Notes: a model not told the origin generated them from the sequence alone. DNA of 64,000 bases from Mesostigma viride (GCA_009746045.1 RPFO01000600.1:64001-128000); one strand, 5' to 3'; positions 1 through 11,322 are shown, numbered from the stretch's first letter. Numbers and translations are program-made.

Positions 1-2312
1 CCCGCTGACAGCCCCCGAGGCGTGACTAGCCCAAAGCCCTTGACATCGAGCACGTGTCTATGGTTGCACACATGCATGAGCTCCTTGCACCACGCCGTCT
101 TGACCGCGTAGGATTTGCCATGTGGGTTATCCTGTCGCTTGGCTGCCACAGTCTTGACATAGCTTACAGTGCGATCTATCATGCCCATATTGCCGTGATC
201 CTCACGCCCCACGATGACCACGGCCTCCATCCCCGGCAAACCTTGCACACAGCGGAACTGCTGGTCTAGCATGAGCTCCACTACGGGATGAAAGAAAGCC
301 AGGCTGATCTTGATAGCCCTGTGCAGGTCAGCCTCAAACATGTGAGGCAGCGGCTCTATGTAGGTGGCCTTGCTGAACCTATCCTTGACTATGAAATAGG
401 TGTCCCCCCCTTCCATGTGCATGACATCCCCCACAAGGTACCCTCGCTCCAAGGGTGGAGTCTTGGCATGACGCCTACGCGACTTCTTCCTGATCTTGAT
501 GCAGGCAGGACACTGAGCACGCACATTCTTCAGCTCGTTGTATAAAGGTGCCCCTAACATGTGTGCCCCCTCTACCTCGGCTTGGGCCTCATGCCCGTAT
601 GCACGGTGCATCTGGTATGCTAACAGTTTCAGGGTGACAGCCTGAGGTGCAGTGGCATTGTCAGGATTCTCAACAGGTGGGGTGACTACTGGGGTAGTGA
701 CATTGGCTAACTGGGCAGCTTCAGAGGCTGCACGAAAGGCCGCCCGTGTGAGCACCTTGCCAATGTGAAGATCCACACTAGGGTGGTGTGTACCGAGAAC
801 ATCTGCCCGCCCAGCATTCTCTTGCACTGTCACAACATTCCTCATAGGCCCAACCGCCCCAGTATCTAGCTGGGGTGCTGCAGTAGTGCTTGGTCGCTCG
901 GCGTTGTACACACCCGACCTAGAAGACACCACATTGCTTAGGTCACGCATTGTAGACCCGTGCTCAGGAAGCACGTGATCCTGGCGCGACAGAGCCAGAG
1001 CAGCACCAACGGATTGCGTGAGCACATCACGGAATGAGACAGAGGATGCAGTCACGTTGCTTTTAGGAACGATGTCAGGCTCTACGACGGCCCGGTTCAG
1101 CGTGACGCATTGAGCAAAAGAAGGGGTATCGAGCGTGCTCTCACCTGACTTTCGTGCTGCCCGTCGCTCTGCCCACTCCTCGCGTGTGCCGTGGACGACG
1201 ATGCGCTTGGCCTTGCACGCCTCCACGCTGTGACCACGCAGAACGTCGTGGCACTTGCGGCAAAGGTTGTCCTCGAGCTCCAGGTCCGGGCGAACTCGGC
1301 AGTCATCCCGGACATGGCGACGTCCGAAGCAGCGCTCACAGCGTTGCTTGCGGTCAGTAGACGCCCCCTGCTGCCGCTTGGCCGGGGGATTATCACCCTG
1401 CTTGGCGTCGCCACCATGTCCGCGCTTGCGCCCTCGCTGGCCCCCGTTGTTGCCGTGGCCGACGACCTTTTTCAGGATGGCCGTAAGCTCCGACCGCGTA
1501 ATTGGAGCCTCTGCGCCTGAAGAAGAAGACGCGCCGGCATCCACCTTGCGCAGGGATGGCAGAGCAGCCGAGGCAGCCGGCTTGGACTGCGCACTCTTGA
1601 AGCATGAGATCAAATACAGCATGCCCTCGTCGAAACTGACGGCACTCTTCTTTTTGAGTTCCGTCGCTATGGTCAGATGCACATCCGACGAGAGGTCGCA
1701 TTTCTTGAGAAATCGATTGCACAGGAAAATGGGCTTGAGAGTATCTAGCAGCTTGTGCTTGTGCACGAAGACCTGGAAATCACGTGCAGCCCCGGGCAAA
1801 TTTGCCTTATTAACTGCATAGCCCTCGAAGTCGTTGAAGGCTTGCTCGTCGGCCTCTTCCTTAGACCGCGACAAGTGGGCATCTAGACCGTTGTAAAAAA
1901 CTTCCCAGGTTTGTTTGTTGTCGTCCGCAATGCGAACTAGATTGGCAATGTTTGGGTGCTTTGTTGTACTGCAGAATACTGCACGGAACTTGCCAATCAG
2001 CTCCGAATCTTTGTCTGCGCGTCCATCGCGCAGACGCTTGAGAGCAGCTAGAAAATCTGCTGCGTCGTCCGCCGTATAGTCGGCCGGTAGATCAGCGGGC
2101 ACCTCCGTTTGCTTGAGAGGGCCGCGATTTAGTGCATCGTCAGCAGCAAGCATCAGATGCTTGAACTGCTTGGCCAGTTCAGGTTGCGCCACGAGGGTTT
2201 GCATCAACCTCGTGGCCTCGTCCGCACTAAAGCGTGGCAGGACGGACCCTGCGGCCTCGCCACTTGGCGTATCTGTGTGTTCGCCCGTGCGGCTCCGTGT
2301 ACCGGAAGCCAT
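1..2312 (-). CDS. Copia-like retrotransposon gag-integrase polyprotein, 5' part (runs off window)
   Basis: One frame stays open on the minus strand from an ATG at 2312 to the window edge, about 770 codons without a stop; I checked the frame at several points. The N-terminal third is gag-like. Two zinc-knuckle-like motifs follow near 1260-1340: CERCFGRRHVRDDC, then a CX2CX6HX4C motif. A HHCC-type integrase zinc motif (HRAYGHE, then CPAC) lies near 500-620, and the integrase catalytic core runs to the edge (HMEGGD, then LMLDQQF, then MGMIDRT, where the usual Glu is an Asp). The integrase resembles that of the complete element at 14558-23581, so both belong to one lineage. There is no convincing protease between the knuckles and the integrase; a DTGA near 865 lacks protease context. 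The product would make capsid protein and integrate cDNA. Protease, RT and RNase H would lie outside the window. Confidence 0.85.
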   Translation of the reverse strand, partial: MASGTRSRTGEHTDTPSGEAAGSVLPRFSADEATRLMQTLVAQPELAKQFKHLMLAADDALNRGPLKQTEVPADLPADYTADDAADFLAALKRLRDGRADKDSELIGKFRAVFCSTTKHPNIANLVRIADDNKQTWEVFYNGLDAHLSRSKEEADEQAFNDFEGYAVNKANLPGAARDFQVFVHKHKLLDTLKPIFLCNRFLKKCDLSSDVHLTIATELKKKSAVSFDEGMLYLISCFKSAQSKPAASAALPSLRKVDAGASSSSGAEAPITRSELTAILKKVVGHGNNGGQRGRKRGHGGDAKQGDNPPAKRQQGASTDRKQRCERCFGRRHVRDDCRVRPDLELEDNLCRKCHDVLRGHSVEACKAKRIVVHGTREEWAERRAARKSGESTLDTPSFAQCVTLNRAVVEPDIVPKSNVTASSVSFRDVLTQSVGAALALSRQDHVLPEHGSTMRDLSNVVSSRSGVYNAERPSTTAAPQLDTGAVGPMRNVVTVQENAGRADVLGTHHPSVDLHIGKVLTRAAFRAASEAAQLANVTTPVVTPPVENPDNATAPQAVTLKLLAYQMHRAYGHEAQAEVEGAHMLGAPLYNELKNVRAQCPACIKIRKKSRRRHAKTPPLERGYLVGDVMHMEGGDTYFIVKDRFSKATYIEPLPHMFEADLHRAIKISLAFFHPVVELMLDQQFRCVQGLPGMEAVVIVGREDHGNMGMIDRTVSYVKTVAAKRQDNPHGKSYAVKTAWCKELMHVCNHRHVLDVKGFGLVTPRGLSA

Positions 2313-2331
2313 CGGGATTTTTATGAATACA

Positions 2332-2676
2332 AGTTAAAGCCCGACCGGCTCAGCTATGGCGGTCGGTCACGTTGAGCTTGGGATAAGGTGAACACAGAGA
2401 ACTGCCGTCGGAGCTGGCCCACCACTGGTTTATGTCTTAGCCAGCAAACCCTATCCGGTTAGCCGTAACCGTGGGACAAGCTAGCCGTCCGTACTGACCC
2501 GGATAAGGCCCCGGACTGGGGCCTAGGTGGCGCCGGCCCTAGGCGCCGCCCTTAGACCGGTCGACCGCATCGGACCGCCGGATTATAGCCGGCGGCTTAG
2601 CGGACGCTAGCGGAAGGCGTGCGGACGGACATGGGGAACTCAGAGCCAGATCCTAGGGCTCTAGAGTTACTCAACT
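2332..2676 (-). repeat. Probable 5' LTR of the copia-like element at 1-2312
   Basis: The stretch lies just upstream of the gag ATG on the minus strand. Its gag-proximal end reads TTAACT followed by TTGTATTC, matching the LTR end of the complete element (TTAACT then TTGAATT). The outer edge is placed at CAACT/AGTTG (2676) only by analogy with the AGTTA...TAACT termini of the related element. The partner LTR and the target duplication are outside the window, so the outer edge is a guess. Confidence 0.45.
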
Positions 2677-2678
2677 CC

Positions 2679-2750
2679 TCCGGTGGTGGGTCTCCCTCCG
2701 GTGGTGGGTCTCCCTCCGGTGGTGGGTCTCCCTCCGGTGGAGGGTCTTCA
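2679..2750 (+). repeat. 18-bp minisatellite, four units
   Basis: Four near-perfect units of TCCGGTGGTGGGTCTCCC. On the minus strand they encode GDPPPE repeats in the third exon of the Tnp2 gene. Confidence 0.9.
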
Positions 2751-4445
2751 TCAGGCCGCCACAGCTCCGGGTTCAGACCGAGGACCTTCAGCCTGCCACG
2801 AAGTGACCCGGTCGCCATAGCCTTCCCTGCATATAGTACAAACAGAAAAAAAAAACAAAACAATATTACATCAGCTTTCCATGTGAACAGATAGGCCACA
2901 GTCAATGTATGCATGCAACAATCACAATGAAATGATACAATTAAATGTTTAGCAATTACCGCTTGTGCAATGAATGACCCGCTTGAAGTTGTTGGGACAC
3001 AGATGGAACTCGTCAATAAAATGACGGATCTTCAGGTGAACCCAGTAGTACGGTAACTTGAGAAACGGCTCGGGCTGCTTTTTTAGCGTAGCACAGTACT
3101 TCAGGTAGCCAGCATGGTCCATCTCCTGAACAACAGGAGCGTGAGCCGGCCGGCGGGGGTCACCCTCGGGAAACATGCGGTCATTGCCAAGGAGAACGAT
3201 ACGGCCATTTGAGATAAAAACCCCACGCCACTCATCACCATGTAGGACGCATTGATAGTACCCTGCATCTGGAATGTTCAGGGACTTGGAGTATGCCGGG
3301 TAGTCGTGAATTATGCCAGCAAGAATGGACCTCACAAATGTCGTAGTGTAAACACCCGCCACGTCCAGCGTCACATCACAAATGTAATACCCCTTCCACA
3401 GTACCAGGAAGTCCTCAGCGATCAAGTCCAAAAAAATGGTCATGTTCTTGGGTGCCTTCCCCTTCATGGCGCCCACAAGAAGCACCATAGGGCAAAACCG
3501 CCCATTCACCATCACCCACTCGGGCAAGTTCACACAGGAAACAAACGCGGGCCAGCTGCTGTGGGTATCCATGAAAGACCTTGGACATACTCCGTCAAAA
3601 TTCAGAAGGAAGATGGTGTTCCGCGGCTGGCTGCGAAAGTCCCAGTTGTTCTTTATGTGCTGGATGGCACGGCTGTCTGCACGAACAGGTCCATGCACAA
3701 GAAACACCAGACGTAAAAAGAAAGGTATCCATCAGAGCAGTACAAACAAAAGATAAGCGCAAGAGGAAAAATCTCGAACTTGATACTTTGGCACACATTG
3801 CATAACAGAAGGCGTAGAAACAAGTGCAAACCTGCCTTTCAAGCCGTCCACAACGCGCGTGGATGAGTCTGGCTCCCTGTTTTCATGTTTCGCAGCGTAC
3901 TGAAGGGCTTCCGCCATTTCCGGGACTCGGAACCAGGCCCTAATCCGATCCATCAGGGGGAAGTGCCTAACCTGGCGATGCGCTTTCCGCGAGTTGACGA
4001 TGTCACCGTTTCTGTCAGTGTACGTCTCGTAGCGCGACAGCTTGCAAAGAGGGCAGCTCTTAGTAATCTTGTCCTTGTACAAGTAACCCTCGCATGGGCA
4101 GGCATCGTACACACGGTACCCCAAGCCCAAGCCTTTGATCACTTTCCGTGCCTTCCAGATACTGTCGGGCAGAGTGTTGCCCGCGGGGAGAACGTTTCCC
4201 AACAGCTTGAAGAGCTCATCAGCAAAGCTCTGAGGGCATGAGTTTTCCCCCATTAGCGTCAGCAATTGCAATGTAAACATCAAGGCCTTGCTCTCAGATC
4301 CCGGGTACAATGGCGTATCGTCCTTGACTCTGGCCACTGCTTCGTCATAATTTCTAGCAAACTGGCGTGCTGCATCCTCTCCACTGGCCGACCCGTCGTC
4401 AGGGTCCTCGGCCATGAATTCATCGACTGTCTGTCCTTGACGCAT
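2679..4445 (-). CDS. Tnp2-family transposase (CACTA/EnSpm superfamily), interrupted
   Basis: Three exons can be drawn on the minus strand: 4445-3832, 3672-2960 and 2826 to about 2679. They have GT-AG junctions (donor at 3831, acceptor ending ACAG at 3673, donor at 2959, acceptor TATGCAG at 2827). The first exon has the hallmark Tnp2 block: an LYPG motif, a NTLPDS motif, GLGLGY, a CPCEGYLY/CPLC zinc-like segment and FPLMDRIRAWF. The second carries the catalytic-core region (NFDGVCP, DTHSSWPAF, LTYWVHLKIRH-like C-terminal part). Known family role: excision and insertion of CACTA elements. The third exon begins GKAMATG and enters a GDPPPE repeat where the copia LTR appears to start, so the C-terminus is cut. 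A stop precedes the ATG in frame, but an upstream exon cannot be excluded. Confidence 0.8.
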
Positions 4446-4460
4446 TTACAATCTCTACAT

Positions 4461-4502
4461 GGAGGGCCGGCATCGACCGTTGATGGTCAATGCCGGCCCT
4501 CC
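4461..4502. repeat. 42-bp near-perfect palindrome
   Basis: GGAGGGCCGGCAT and ATGCCGGCCCTCC form the outer arms, and the inner bases also pair with few mismatches. It sits just upstream of the Tnp2 ATG, on the side facing the divergent accessory gene, and could form a cruciform or serve as a protein-binding site. Function is unknown. Confidence 0.85.
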
Positions 4503-4580
4503 GTGGCTAACCAGTCGCCATCGGGATCACAAATCGAGCCACGCTAGGGCGTCTGCGCCAGTGAGACCACTGGCAGCTCA

Positions 4581-4883
4581 CTAATCAACCGTGACCATGA
4601 AGTCCGGCTCAGTCGACATTTCCAGGAACGCATCCAACATAATTTGGCGATAAAACTCAGGAAGCCTGCAGGATGACCAATGAAACTGGACAATGTAGGT
4701 ATCCGTGGAGGAAGGGAAAGGAGACATCACGAAATTTGGCCAGCTAGCATGTGTGTCGATGTAAGTGTTCGGCTCGAGTCCGGTATCCATGGGTGGGTAG
4801 CAACCGACCGCCATCTTTCTGGTGCCACCCGCCGCCGTGATAGCCGCTAAGTCACCCGTTGCAAGTTTGAGTCTGCTCGCCAA
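4581..4883 (-). pseudogene. Short Tnp2-like fragment
   Basis: A 100-residue minus-strand frame contains YIDTHASWPNFV, which resembles FMDTHSSWPAFV in the second exon of the neighbouring Tnp2 gene, each in a similar setting. It ends at a stop (VTVD) and is separated from the Tnp2 ATG by the palindrome at 4461. It may be a duplicated remnant of a related transposase or an upstream exon of unknown role. The similarity is short. Confidence 0.35.
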
Positions 4884-4930
4884 CGCTTTCGATGTCGTCG
4901 ATCCCTTTTGATCAAACGGACATTTTCTCA

Positions 4931-5342
4931 GTCATTCAAATGGTAGATATTACGGTCAGTGTACGGTAGTGTTGGTTAGTCACGGGCTCATTGGTAGAAG
5001 TCTACTGAAACGGTACAGCCTTAGCTCCTGAGGCCTCTGTACTTGTACCAAGCAGTACGGAGTTTAGCCGATCCGCACGCAGCCGCGCGGGGCGTGCGGG
5101 CCCCGCGCGAGGCGTGCGGTCCGGCCGTTTGTGTAGCTGCCGTTGGTGCCTTTTGGCGAAAGACGTTCAAAAAATTTTTGCGCGGGATGCTGCCAGGTTC
5201 GTCGATCTGCTGAATCCAACGGCGGACAGAGGCAGGTGCAGTGCGTCATGTATACGTTGGCACCGTCTCCGTTCGCAAAACGGGGGGATTCTGGACTTAG
5301 CCAGCCTTGGGCTGCATGGTGGTGTGCGACCGAACGTTGTAA
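4931..5342. promoter_or_regulatory. Divergent intergenic region
   Basis: About 410 bases separate the minus-strand transposase block from the plus-strand accessory gene. I see no gene. A shared divergent promoter would lie here by position; no specific motif is claimed. Confidence 0.3.
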
Positions 5343-7567
5343 ATGCCGAGAAGGGTAGCAGTGCTACGACCAGCTCACGTGTGCAGTGCCGAGGAGTGGG
5401 AGCGATTTGATGCAAGAGCGACCGAAGAGGAAAAGCCGAAACAAAACGTCGTTCCCTCGGAATATGTGCGGACCTTAAGACTGCAAATAACGACCTTTGG
5501 CCGTGCATACCTGGTAGAGGGGTATGTCCTCAAGGAACAGGATGGCACCATGGTGGATGCTCTCATTAACCGGGTAAAGAAGAGCTGCATAAACTTTCTA
5601 GAAACATGTGTGGCTGACGACAACCGTGCCGAGCTGGATAAGTATGAGGCATCATGCTGGGTGCTAGACCCGACGACTGGTGAGCTCACCGCCCAGAAGC
5701 CCAAGGGCTCCAAACCCAAAGCCCTAAGTGTTAAAAAAGGAGCTGAGCCGGTGGCTAAGCAACTGCAGCTCCAAAAAGCGGCAGAGTGCTGGCGCCGAGG
5801 ACGAGGATGATGACGTGAAGGAAAATACCAAAGCGCTAAGCGACGTGACGAACATGCCAAAGGTAATAACGCTATCTTTAGCTACAGGAGTCTGCAAGCT
5901 TCTTGGTTTTTTCTTTCATCGCAGGTCTGCTATTAACCGACTTCCCGAATGTTAACGTCCTTATTCCATGCCCCGCCCTCTGCTTGCAGACGATTCCTGC
6001 TGCCAAGCCGGCGGCCAAGCCGGCGGCCAAGCCGGCGGCCAAGCCGGAGGTCAAGCCGGAAGTAAAGCCGGAAGTAAAGCCGGAGGTCAAGCCGGAGGCC
6101 AAGCCTGTGCAGCATGCCACAGGCGTCCGAGCAGATGACATTCGGAGACTCAGAGCTCGGCTCCAAGCCCTTGAGGAGGAGTTAGAGCAGGAAGTGGCAG
6201 GGTACGCGCCTGCACCTGTGGAGGTATCGGATGTGAGGCCGCCGCCTCCGGTGGCCAAGAAGGTTGTACCGCCGCCCCCTCCCGTTCCCAAGCAGCCTGT
6301 CATGCCGCCCCCTCCGGTGGCCAAGAAGGTTGTACCGCCGCCCCCTCCCGTTGGCACACAGCCTGTCATGCCGCCCCCTCCGGTGCCCAGCAACGCTGTG
6401 CAGCCGTCCCCTCCGGTGCCCAACAACACCGTGGAGCCGCCCACTCCGGTGCCCAAGCTGGCCGACCTGCCAATGCCGGATGGTCTCCCGCCTGCTCGTG
6501 TGCCTGCCATCAAGCCAGATGTCTTCGAGCCCATCACGTCGCGCCCCGCCGTCAACAAGCCGCCCGCCAGCAACAAGCCGGCCGCCAGCAAGAAGCCGGC
6601 CGCCAGCAAGAAGCCGGCTGCAAAGCGAAAGCTTCCTAGTGGTCCCATGGACTTGGGGCTTGCGCACTATCTGAGCACCTTACTGCCAACCGCGGTGGTT
6701 CAAGAGCGACCGGGCCCTGGTGGTTTCGGAGAAGCACTGCACGGGGCCTTCGTGGCACAAAGGTACAAGTACGAGCGCGATGGGGCGCGGCCGGCTGCGT
6801 ATGTTTGGGAGCCTGGCAAAGTGGTGGAGGTGAAGCCGAAGCTCAAGGCCCCTTACGGCACGCGGTTTGTGGAGCGTGATGGGGGCTCGCAAATGCTGTT
6901 TGTTGACTTTGCCACGATGCATTACGGTGACGCCGAGGGCAACGAGAATGCGTGGGTCCTTCTGGGCAACGTCACTGACGACGACCTTCGAGGCGCACGT
7001 GCGAAATTGAAGGAGAGTTGGGGGCCAGCAGAGGAGAAGGAGGAGGTGTCGGATGAGTATGTACCGGCCAAGCGAGCGCGGGCGCCACCCAAGGAGAAGG
7101 CGTCTGCCGGTGCTCCCTCCGCGCCAGCGATCCCGCCTGCCTCTAGCTCTTCGACCGCAACGGTGTCTGCCGGTGCTCCCTCCGCGCCAGCGATCCCGCC
7201 TGCCTCTAGCTCTCCGGCCGCAACAGCGTCTGCCGGTGCTCCCTCCGCGCCAGCGATCCCGCCTGCCTCTAGCCCTTCGCCCGCAATGGCGTCTGCCGGT
7301 GCTCCCTCCGCGCCAGCGATCCCGCCTGCCTCTAGCTCTTCGACCGCAACGGAGTCTGCCGGTGCTCCCTCCGCGCCAGCGATCCCGCCTGCCTCTAGCT
7401 CTCCGGCCGCAACGGCGTCTGCCGATGCTCCCTCCGCGCCAGATCTCACCGAGGCGGAACTGGAGCTTGCCGCGCTCAAGGCCATGATGGCAAAAGCGCA
7501 GCGGAAAGTTGAGCTGGAGCGGCAAGCAAAGGAGTCCCAGAGTCAGACTCCTGATCCGGTAATTTAG
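5343..7567 (+). CDS. Proline/alanine-rich accessory protein of the CACTA-type locus
   Basis: I do not recognise a family. The first exon starts at an ATG (5343) and encodes a folded-looking stretch (AEEWERFDARATEEEKPKQN through YEASCWVLDP). The frame shifts near 5750 in an A-rich stretch into an acidic segment ending NMPK, followed by GT at 5861. The next exon begins after TGCTTGCAG near 5990. It has AAKP and EVKP repeats, a short predicted coiled coil (ADDIRRLRARLQALEEELEQ), several PPPPV repeats, a globular-looking segment (about 6650-7020, with FGEALHGAFVAQRYKYERD), five repeats of SAGAPSAPAIPPASS and a C-terminal coiled coil, stopping at 7567. It diverges from the transposase, as accessory genes of CACTA elements often do. 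A role in DNA binding or assembly at element ends is only inference. Confidence 0.65.
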
Positions 7568-8110
7568 TGGAATGTTTTTTCTGAAGCACGTTTTAGCTAT
7601 GTAGTGATGTGGTGTTGTCACACCCAATTGCCATGTGCGTATATTTTTGTTACTCATGTATGTATCACTCTCATGCTAGGTCATGCATCATACCCACAGG
7701 CATAACCCATTTCACCATGCATAGGATGTTTTGCTGGGCAACAACTATCTGCCGTGCCTGACTGCCCCCCCCCCCCTGCCTTGCTGCCCTTGTGTCCTCT
7801 TCAATGGTGGTGCTCTGTGTGCCTGCAGGCCTCCAGAGCATGAGTGCTGGCAACTGTGTGGCTTTGTTCAGGCAAAGAAGCATCATTGATCATGATGACA
7901 CCTGAAGAAGAAGTAAATTAATTGGCTGGGCTTGATGCGGCCTGTGTTATTTCACAATGGTGTAAACGTATCGATGAGACGCCCAATGTGGGGCTAAATC
8001 CTCATTGTAAATCAAGAGAGACAACTGTTAATGGGATGTATTATTATTTCTAATAAAGAAACCATTTGGAATGATGGCCTGTTAAGCTGTTCTTAACAGT
8101 GCTTGTGTTG
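7568..8110. other. 3' flank without recognised gene
   Basis: About 540 bases follow the accessory gene, with a C10 run near 7766 and an AATAAA at 8051. I see no coding region. Confidence 0.5.
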
Positions 8111-8149
8111 TAATGCTGGCAAAATCTGCATTTTCCCCTTTTTTATCAC

Positions 8150-8572
8150 TGTCATTTTTACCACTTTGTGGTATTTTTTTACCACCCTCATTTTTACCAC
8201 TTTTTACCACTTTTTACCACCCTCACTTTTACCACTTTGTGGCATGTTTTTACCACCCTCGCTTTTACCACTTGGTGGTATTTTTTACCACTTTGGTGGT
8301 AAAAGGGGTGGTAAAAGGTGGTAAAATGATTTTACCACCTGCTTTTCTCCTAGCGTTTTCCCACCGTTTTACCACTTTTTACCACTTTTTACCACTTTTT
8401 ACCACTTTTTACCACTTTTTACCACTTTTTACCACTTTTTACCACTTTTTACCACTTTTTACCACTTTTTACCACTTTTTACCACTTTTTACCACTTTTT
8501 ACCACTTTTTACCACTTTTTACCACTTTTTACCACCCACTTTTACCACTTTTACCACTTTTACCACTTTTAC
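8150..8572 (+). repeat. TTTTTACCAC array
   Basis: Degenerate units start near 8150 and become a perfect 10-bp array of about 17 units at 8361-8535. An inverted patch (GGTGGTAAAAGGGGTGGT) at 8294-8330 makes a local hairpin. The position outside the accessory gene suits the subterminal repeats of CACTA elements. The matching opposite end is not in the window. Confidence 0.9.
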
Positions 8573-8591
8573 GGCAACCGAGTTCCTAGTG

Positions 8592-9225
8592 CGTTGCACC
8601 GTTGCACCGTTGCACCTCAAATTGCATATAAACACACACCTTTGCACATACAATGGTTATCCATTGGGATTTATCAAGGGTAATGGGTCATGCAAGGGTT
8701 ACCTAGACATGCTCATGACACCGTTGCATCGTGGCATCGTGCCACCGTGCCACCGTGCCACCGTGGCACCGTGGCACCGTTGCACCGTTGCACCGTTGCA
8801 CCGTTGCACCGTTGCACCTCAAATTGCATATAAACACACACCTTTGCACATGCAGTTGTTATCCATGGGTTTTATGTAGGTGGATGGGTCATGCAAGGGT
8901 TACCTAGATGCTCATGACACCGTGCCACCGTGGCACCGTTGCACCGTTGCACCGTTGCACCGTTGCACCGTTGCACCGTTGCACCGTTGCACCGTTGCAC
9001 CGTTGCACCGTTGCACCTCAAATTGCATATAAACACACACCTTTGCACATACAATGGTTATCCATTGGGATTTATCAAGGGTAATGGGTCATGCAAGGGT
9101 TACCTAGACATGCTCATGACACCGTGGCATCGTGCCACCGTGCCACCGTGCCACCGTGCCACCGTGCCACCGTGCCACCGTGCCACCGTGCCACCGTGCC
9201 ACCGTGCCAACTCAAAAATTGCATA
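8592..9225 (+). repeat. GTTGCACC octamer arrays in a higher-order tandem repeat
   Basis: Blocks of GTTGCACC (with a GTGCCACC variant towards the end) alternate with a conserved spacer of about 100 bp that begins CTCAAATTGCATATAAACAC. Four spacers start near 8617, 8818, 9017 and 9209, giving a period of about 200 bp. This is the left boundary of the 8.6-28.6 kb composite. The same octamer in the opposite orientation marks its right boundary. Confidence 0.9.
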
Positions 9226-9500
9226 TAAACACACATCTTTGCACGTGCATTGGTTATCATGGGGTATATTGCATGCATCAACCAAAATAATCACATGTCA
9301 TTGAATCACATACTGAACGTAAAGCCATTTCCGTGTAAAACATGGCCACTGGCAAACACATGTATCTTATGCCCACCATTATGCAACATGACCATGCATG
9401 GACAGTTTGCATGTTGGGCTTCATTCTTGCAACAAGACTAGCATGCTTGACAGGACACAGAGACGCCTTTACTCCTATCGAAGCTTTCACACATTCCCCA

Positions 9501-9899
9501 TCATTCCCATGCTTCCTCCTCCTCATCATCGCTACTCTCGCTACTCTCACAAACAAAAGAAAGTTGGGGCTCTTCCGCCCCCGTCTCAGCGTCGGCCGCG
9601 GCACCATCCTGAAAAAACTTTTCGCGGCCGAAGGCATTAGCCGCATGAGGGCACCGGCAGATGAACTTTAAGACTTCCTCCAACGTGGTGTACGTCGCTC
9701 CCTTGCCGTCGGACCAAACCGTCTCGATCTTCAAAGCCCCGCCATTCTCATGTACTTCTGTGACCCACCCGTGAAAACGGGTCTTGGCAGCACCCCACAA
9801 GGCGCACAGCCTTCTCCCTTTCAGCGCGTGCAGCCCGTGCTCAACAAAGTGTGCCGCACATGCAGCTTTTGACGTCGCTGCAGCAGCTTGCTGCGTTTG
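9501..9899 (-). pseudogene. C-terminal exon of the DUF7869 gene
   Basis: The frame enters from the TRIM-like insertion junction at 9899 and ends at a stop at 9501. It has a segment with WVTEVHENGGALKIETVWSD, reminiscent of small Tudor/SH3-like chromatin modules (weak), followed by an acidic serine tail (SSESSDDEEEEAWE). The first codons continue in frame from 11968 once the LTR element and one copy of GTTTG are removed. Confidence 0.7.
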
Positions 9900-10544
9900 T
9901 GTCAAGGGTATATTTTACCCTATGTGCCCAACTACCTGTTTATATTTAATTCTGGCCGTCATGTTGTAAACGGAGGACTAATTAGGGTTGCGTCATTATT
10001 AATCGCACCCGCCTACCGTATTTCAGGCCGATAATTAAATAGGTTAGGAAGGGCTCGCCGTGATAATTACGGCATAGTTTATAGCACTAGAAATAGTGCC
10101 GTACAGCGAAAGTTATTGTATGCCGAAGTTGTACTATTTCCGGCACAAGACTTAACGCACTGTAGGTGCCGACGGTACCATCCTCGGCCCACTATTCCGT
10201 GTTGGATATTTCTACCGACACGAGTTACTAGATGCCCCGTACTTAATGCGCTGGCATGTTAGCAAGACTTCTAGAATGTACGACTCTGAAGTTAAGTCGT
10301 TAAGTTATTGTCTTGCGCATAGCCGCCACCTTTGGTGGATATAGGCACGATGTTTGTGCTCGATGCCTTTACCTTACCAGTCCTAGCTGTCAGCTATGGA
10401 CGATAATGGTCCCCACCCGGGAACCGCACCATGGCTTTGGCGGTCAAACGGTGGCAGTCCGTAACCTAAATATGAAATGAATAAATCGTCTATCAATTGT
10501 CTCAAGCAGTCTTGACGACCAAGGAATCAACCAAATTTCTAACA
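9900..10544 (+). repeat. 5' LTR of the non-coding LTR element
   Basis: 645 bp, TG...CA ends, repeated at 11323-11967. Confidence 0.93.
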
Positions 10545-11322
10545 CAAAGCCATTACACAAATTCACCCTATGGACGTCAATTAGCGAGACCCGCCTGAAA
10601 ATGGCGAGAGACGTAATGTATTTTCATGCATTATTATGGTCCGGAGGTTCGCGGCGTTGCTGTCGTCAAGCCGCATTGTAATTCCAGGAACTGGCCCAGT
10701 GCCGCGGCCTGATCAACCGCAGGCCTTATATTGCCAGATTCCAGGAAATTTTCCCCAGATTCCAGAGTGTGGCCGCGGCACTCATGCCAAATGCTGCTGA
10801 AGCTAGAGCCATACACGAGCTCAAGTTCAAATCGCGGCGGAGGCGAATTCGCAGCCCTCTTTGTGAAATTTCATTTTTTGCTGGGTGATCATGTCGGCCA
10901 GGCGCGGTATCCGCCTGCATTCTATGACTCGAATTTTTGTGAAGGCCGAGAAGCCAAGTGCGCAGGAGCCCAGCTGCCGAGAAGCCAAGTGCCGCAGAGC
11001 CGAGAAGCCAAGAGCGCAGGAGCCCAGAGCCGAGAAGCCAGTGCCATCCACGAGTTAAGGAAATCGGGATTTTTTGTTCCGGTTCATGTCATCGGGTTCT
11101 GATGCTAAGCCCTGTATTCAAAAGCACACATTCGGGTTTTTTGTTGCTAATCCCCATGTTCAAAAGCACAAGTGTTAACCTCGCCTAAGCTCCAGTTTTT
11201 GTTGCAATGGTTCACCATGGAATGTTATCCCAAGTAAGGGGGGCTATACACCCTACCTAAGCTAAAGGGAAAGTTACAACCATTGGATTATACCATAGTA
11301 CTGGCTAGTTGAGCAAGGGGGG

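Noticed and set aside
855-900. DTGA motif in the copia-like element at 1-2312, a possible protease
   Set aside because: The flanking residues (QLDTGAVGPM) lack the hydrophobic pattern after DTGA, and no downstream protease motif is seen.
5878-6648. Gly-rich minus-strand ORFs opposite the accessory gene
   Set aside because: Shadow frames of the proline/alanine repeats on the plus strand.
8361-8535. CRISPR-like regular repeat
   Set aside because: The units are contiguous with no spacers and the DNA is eukaryotic.
8113-8589. 158-codon ORF rich in FYHF and LPLF
   Set aside because: Translation of the TTTTTACCAC array.
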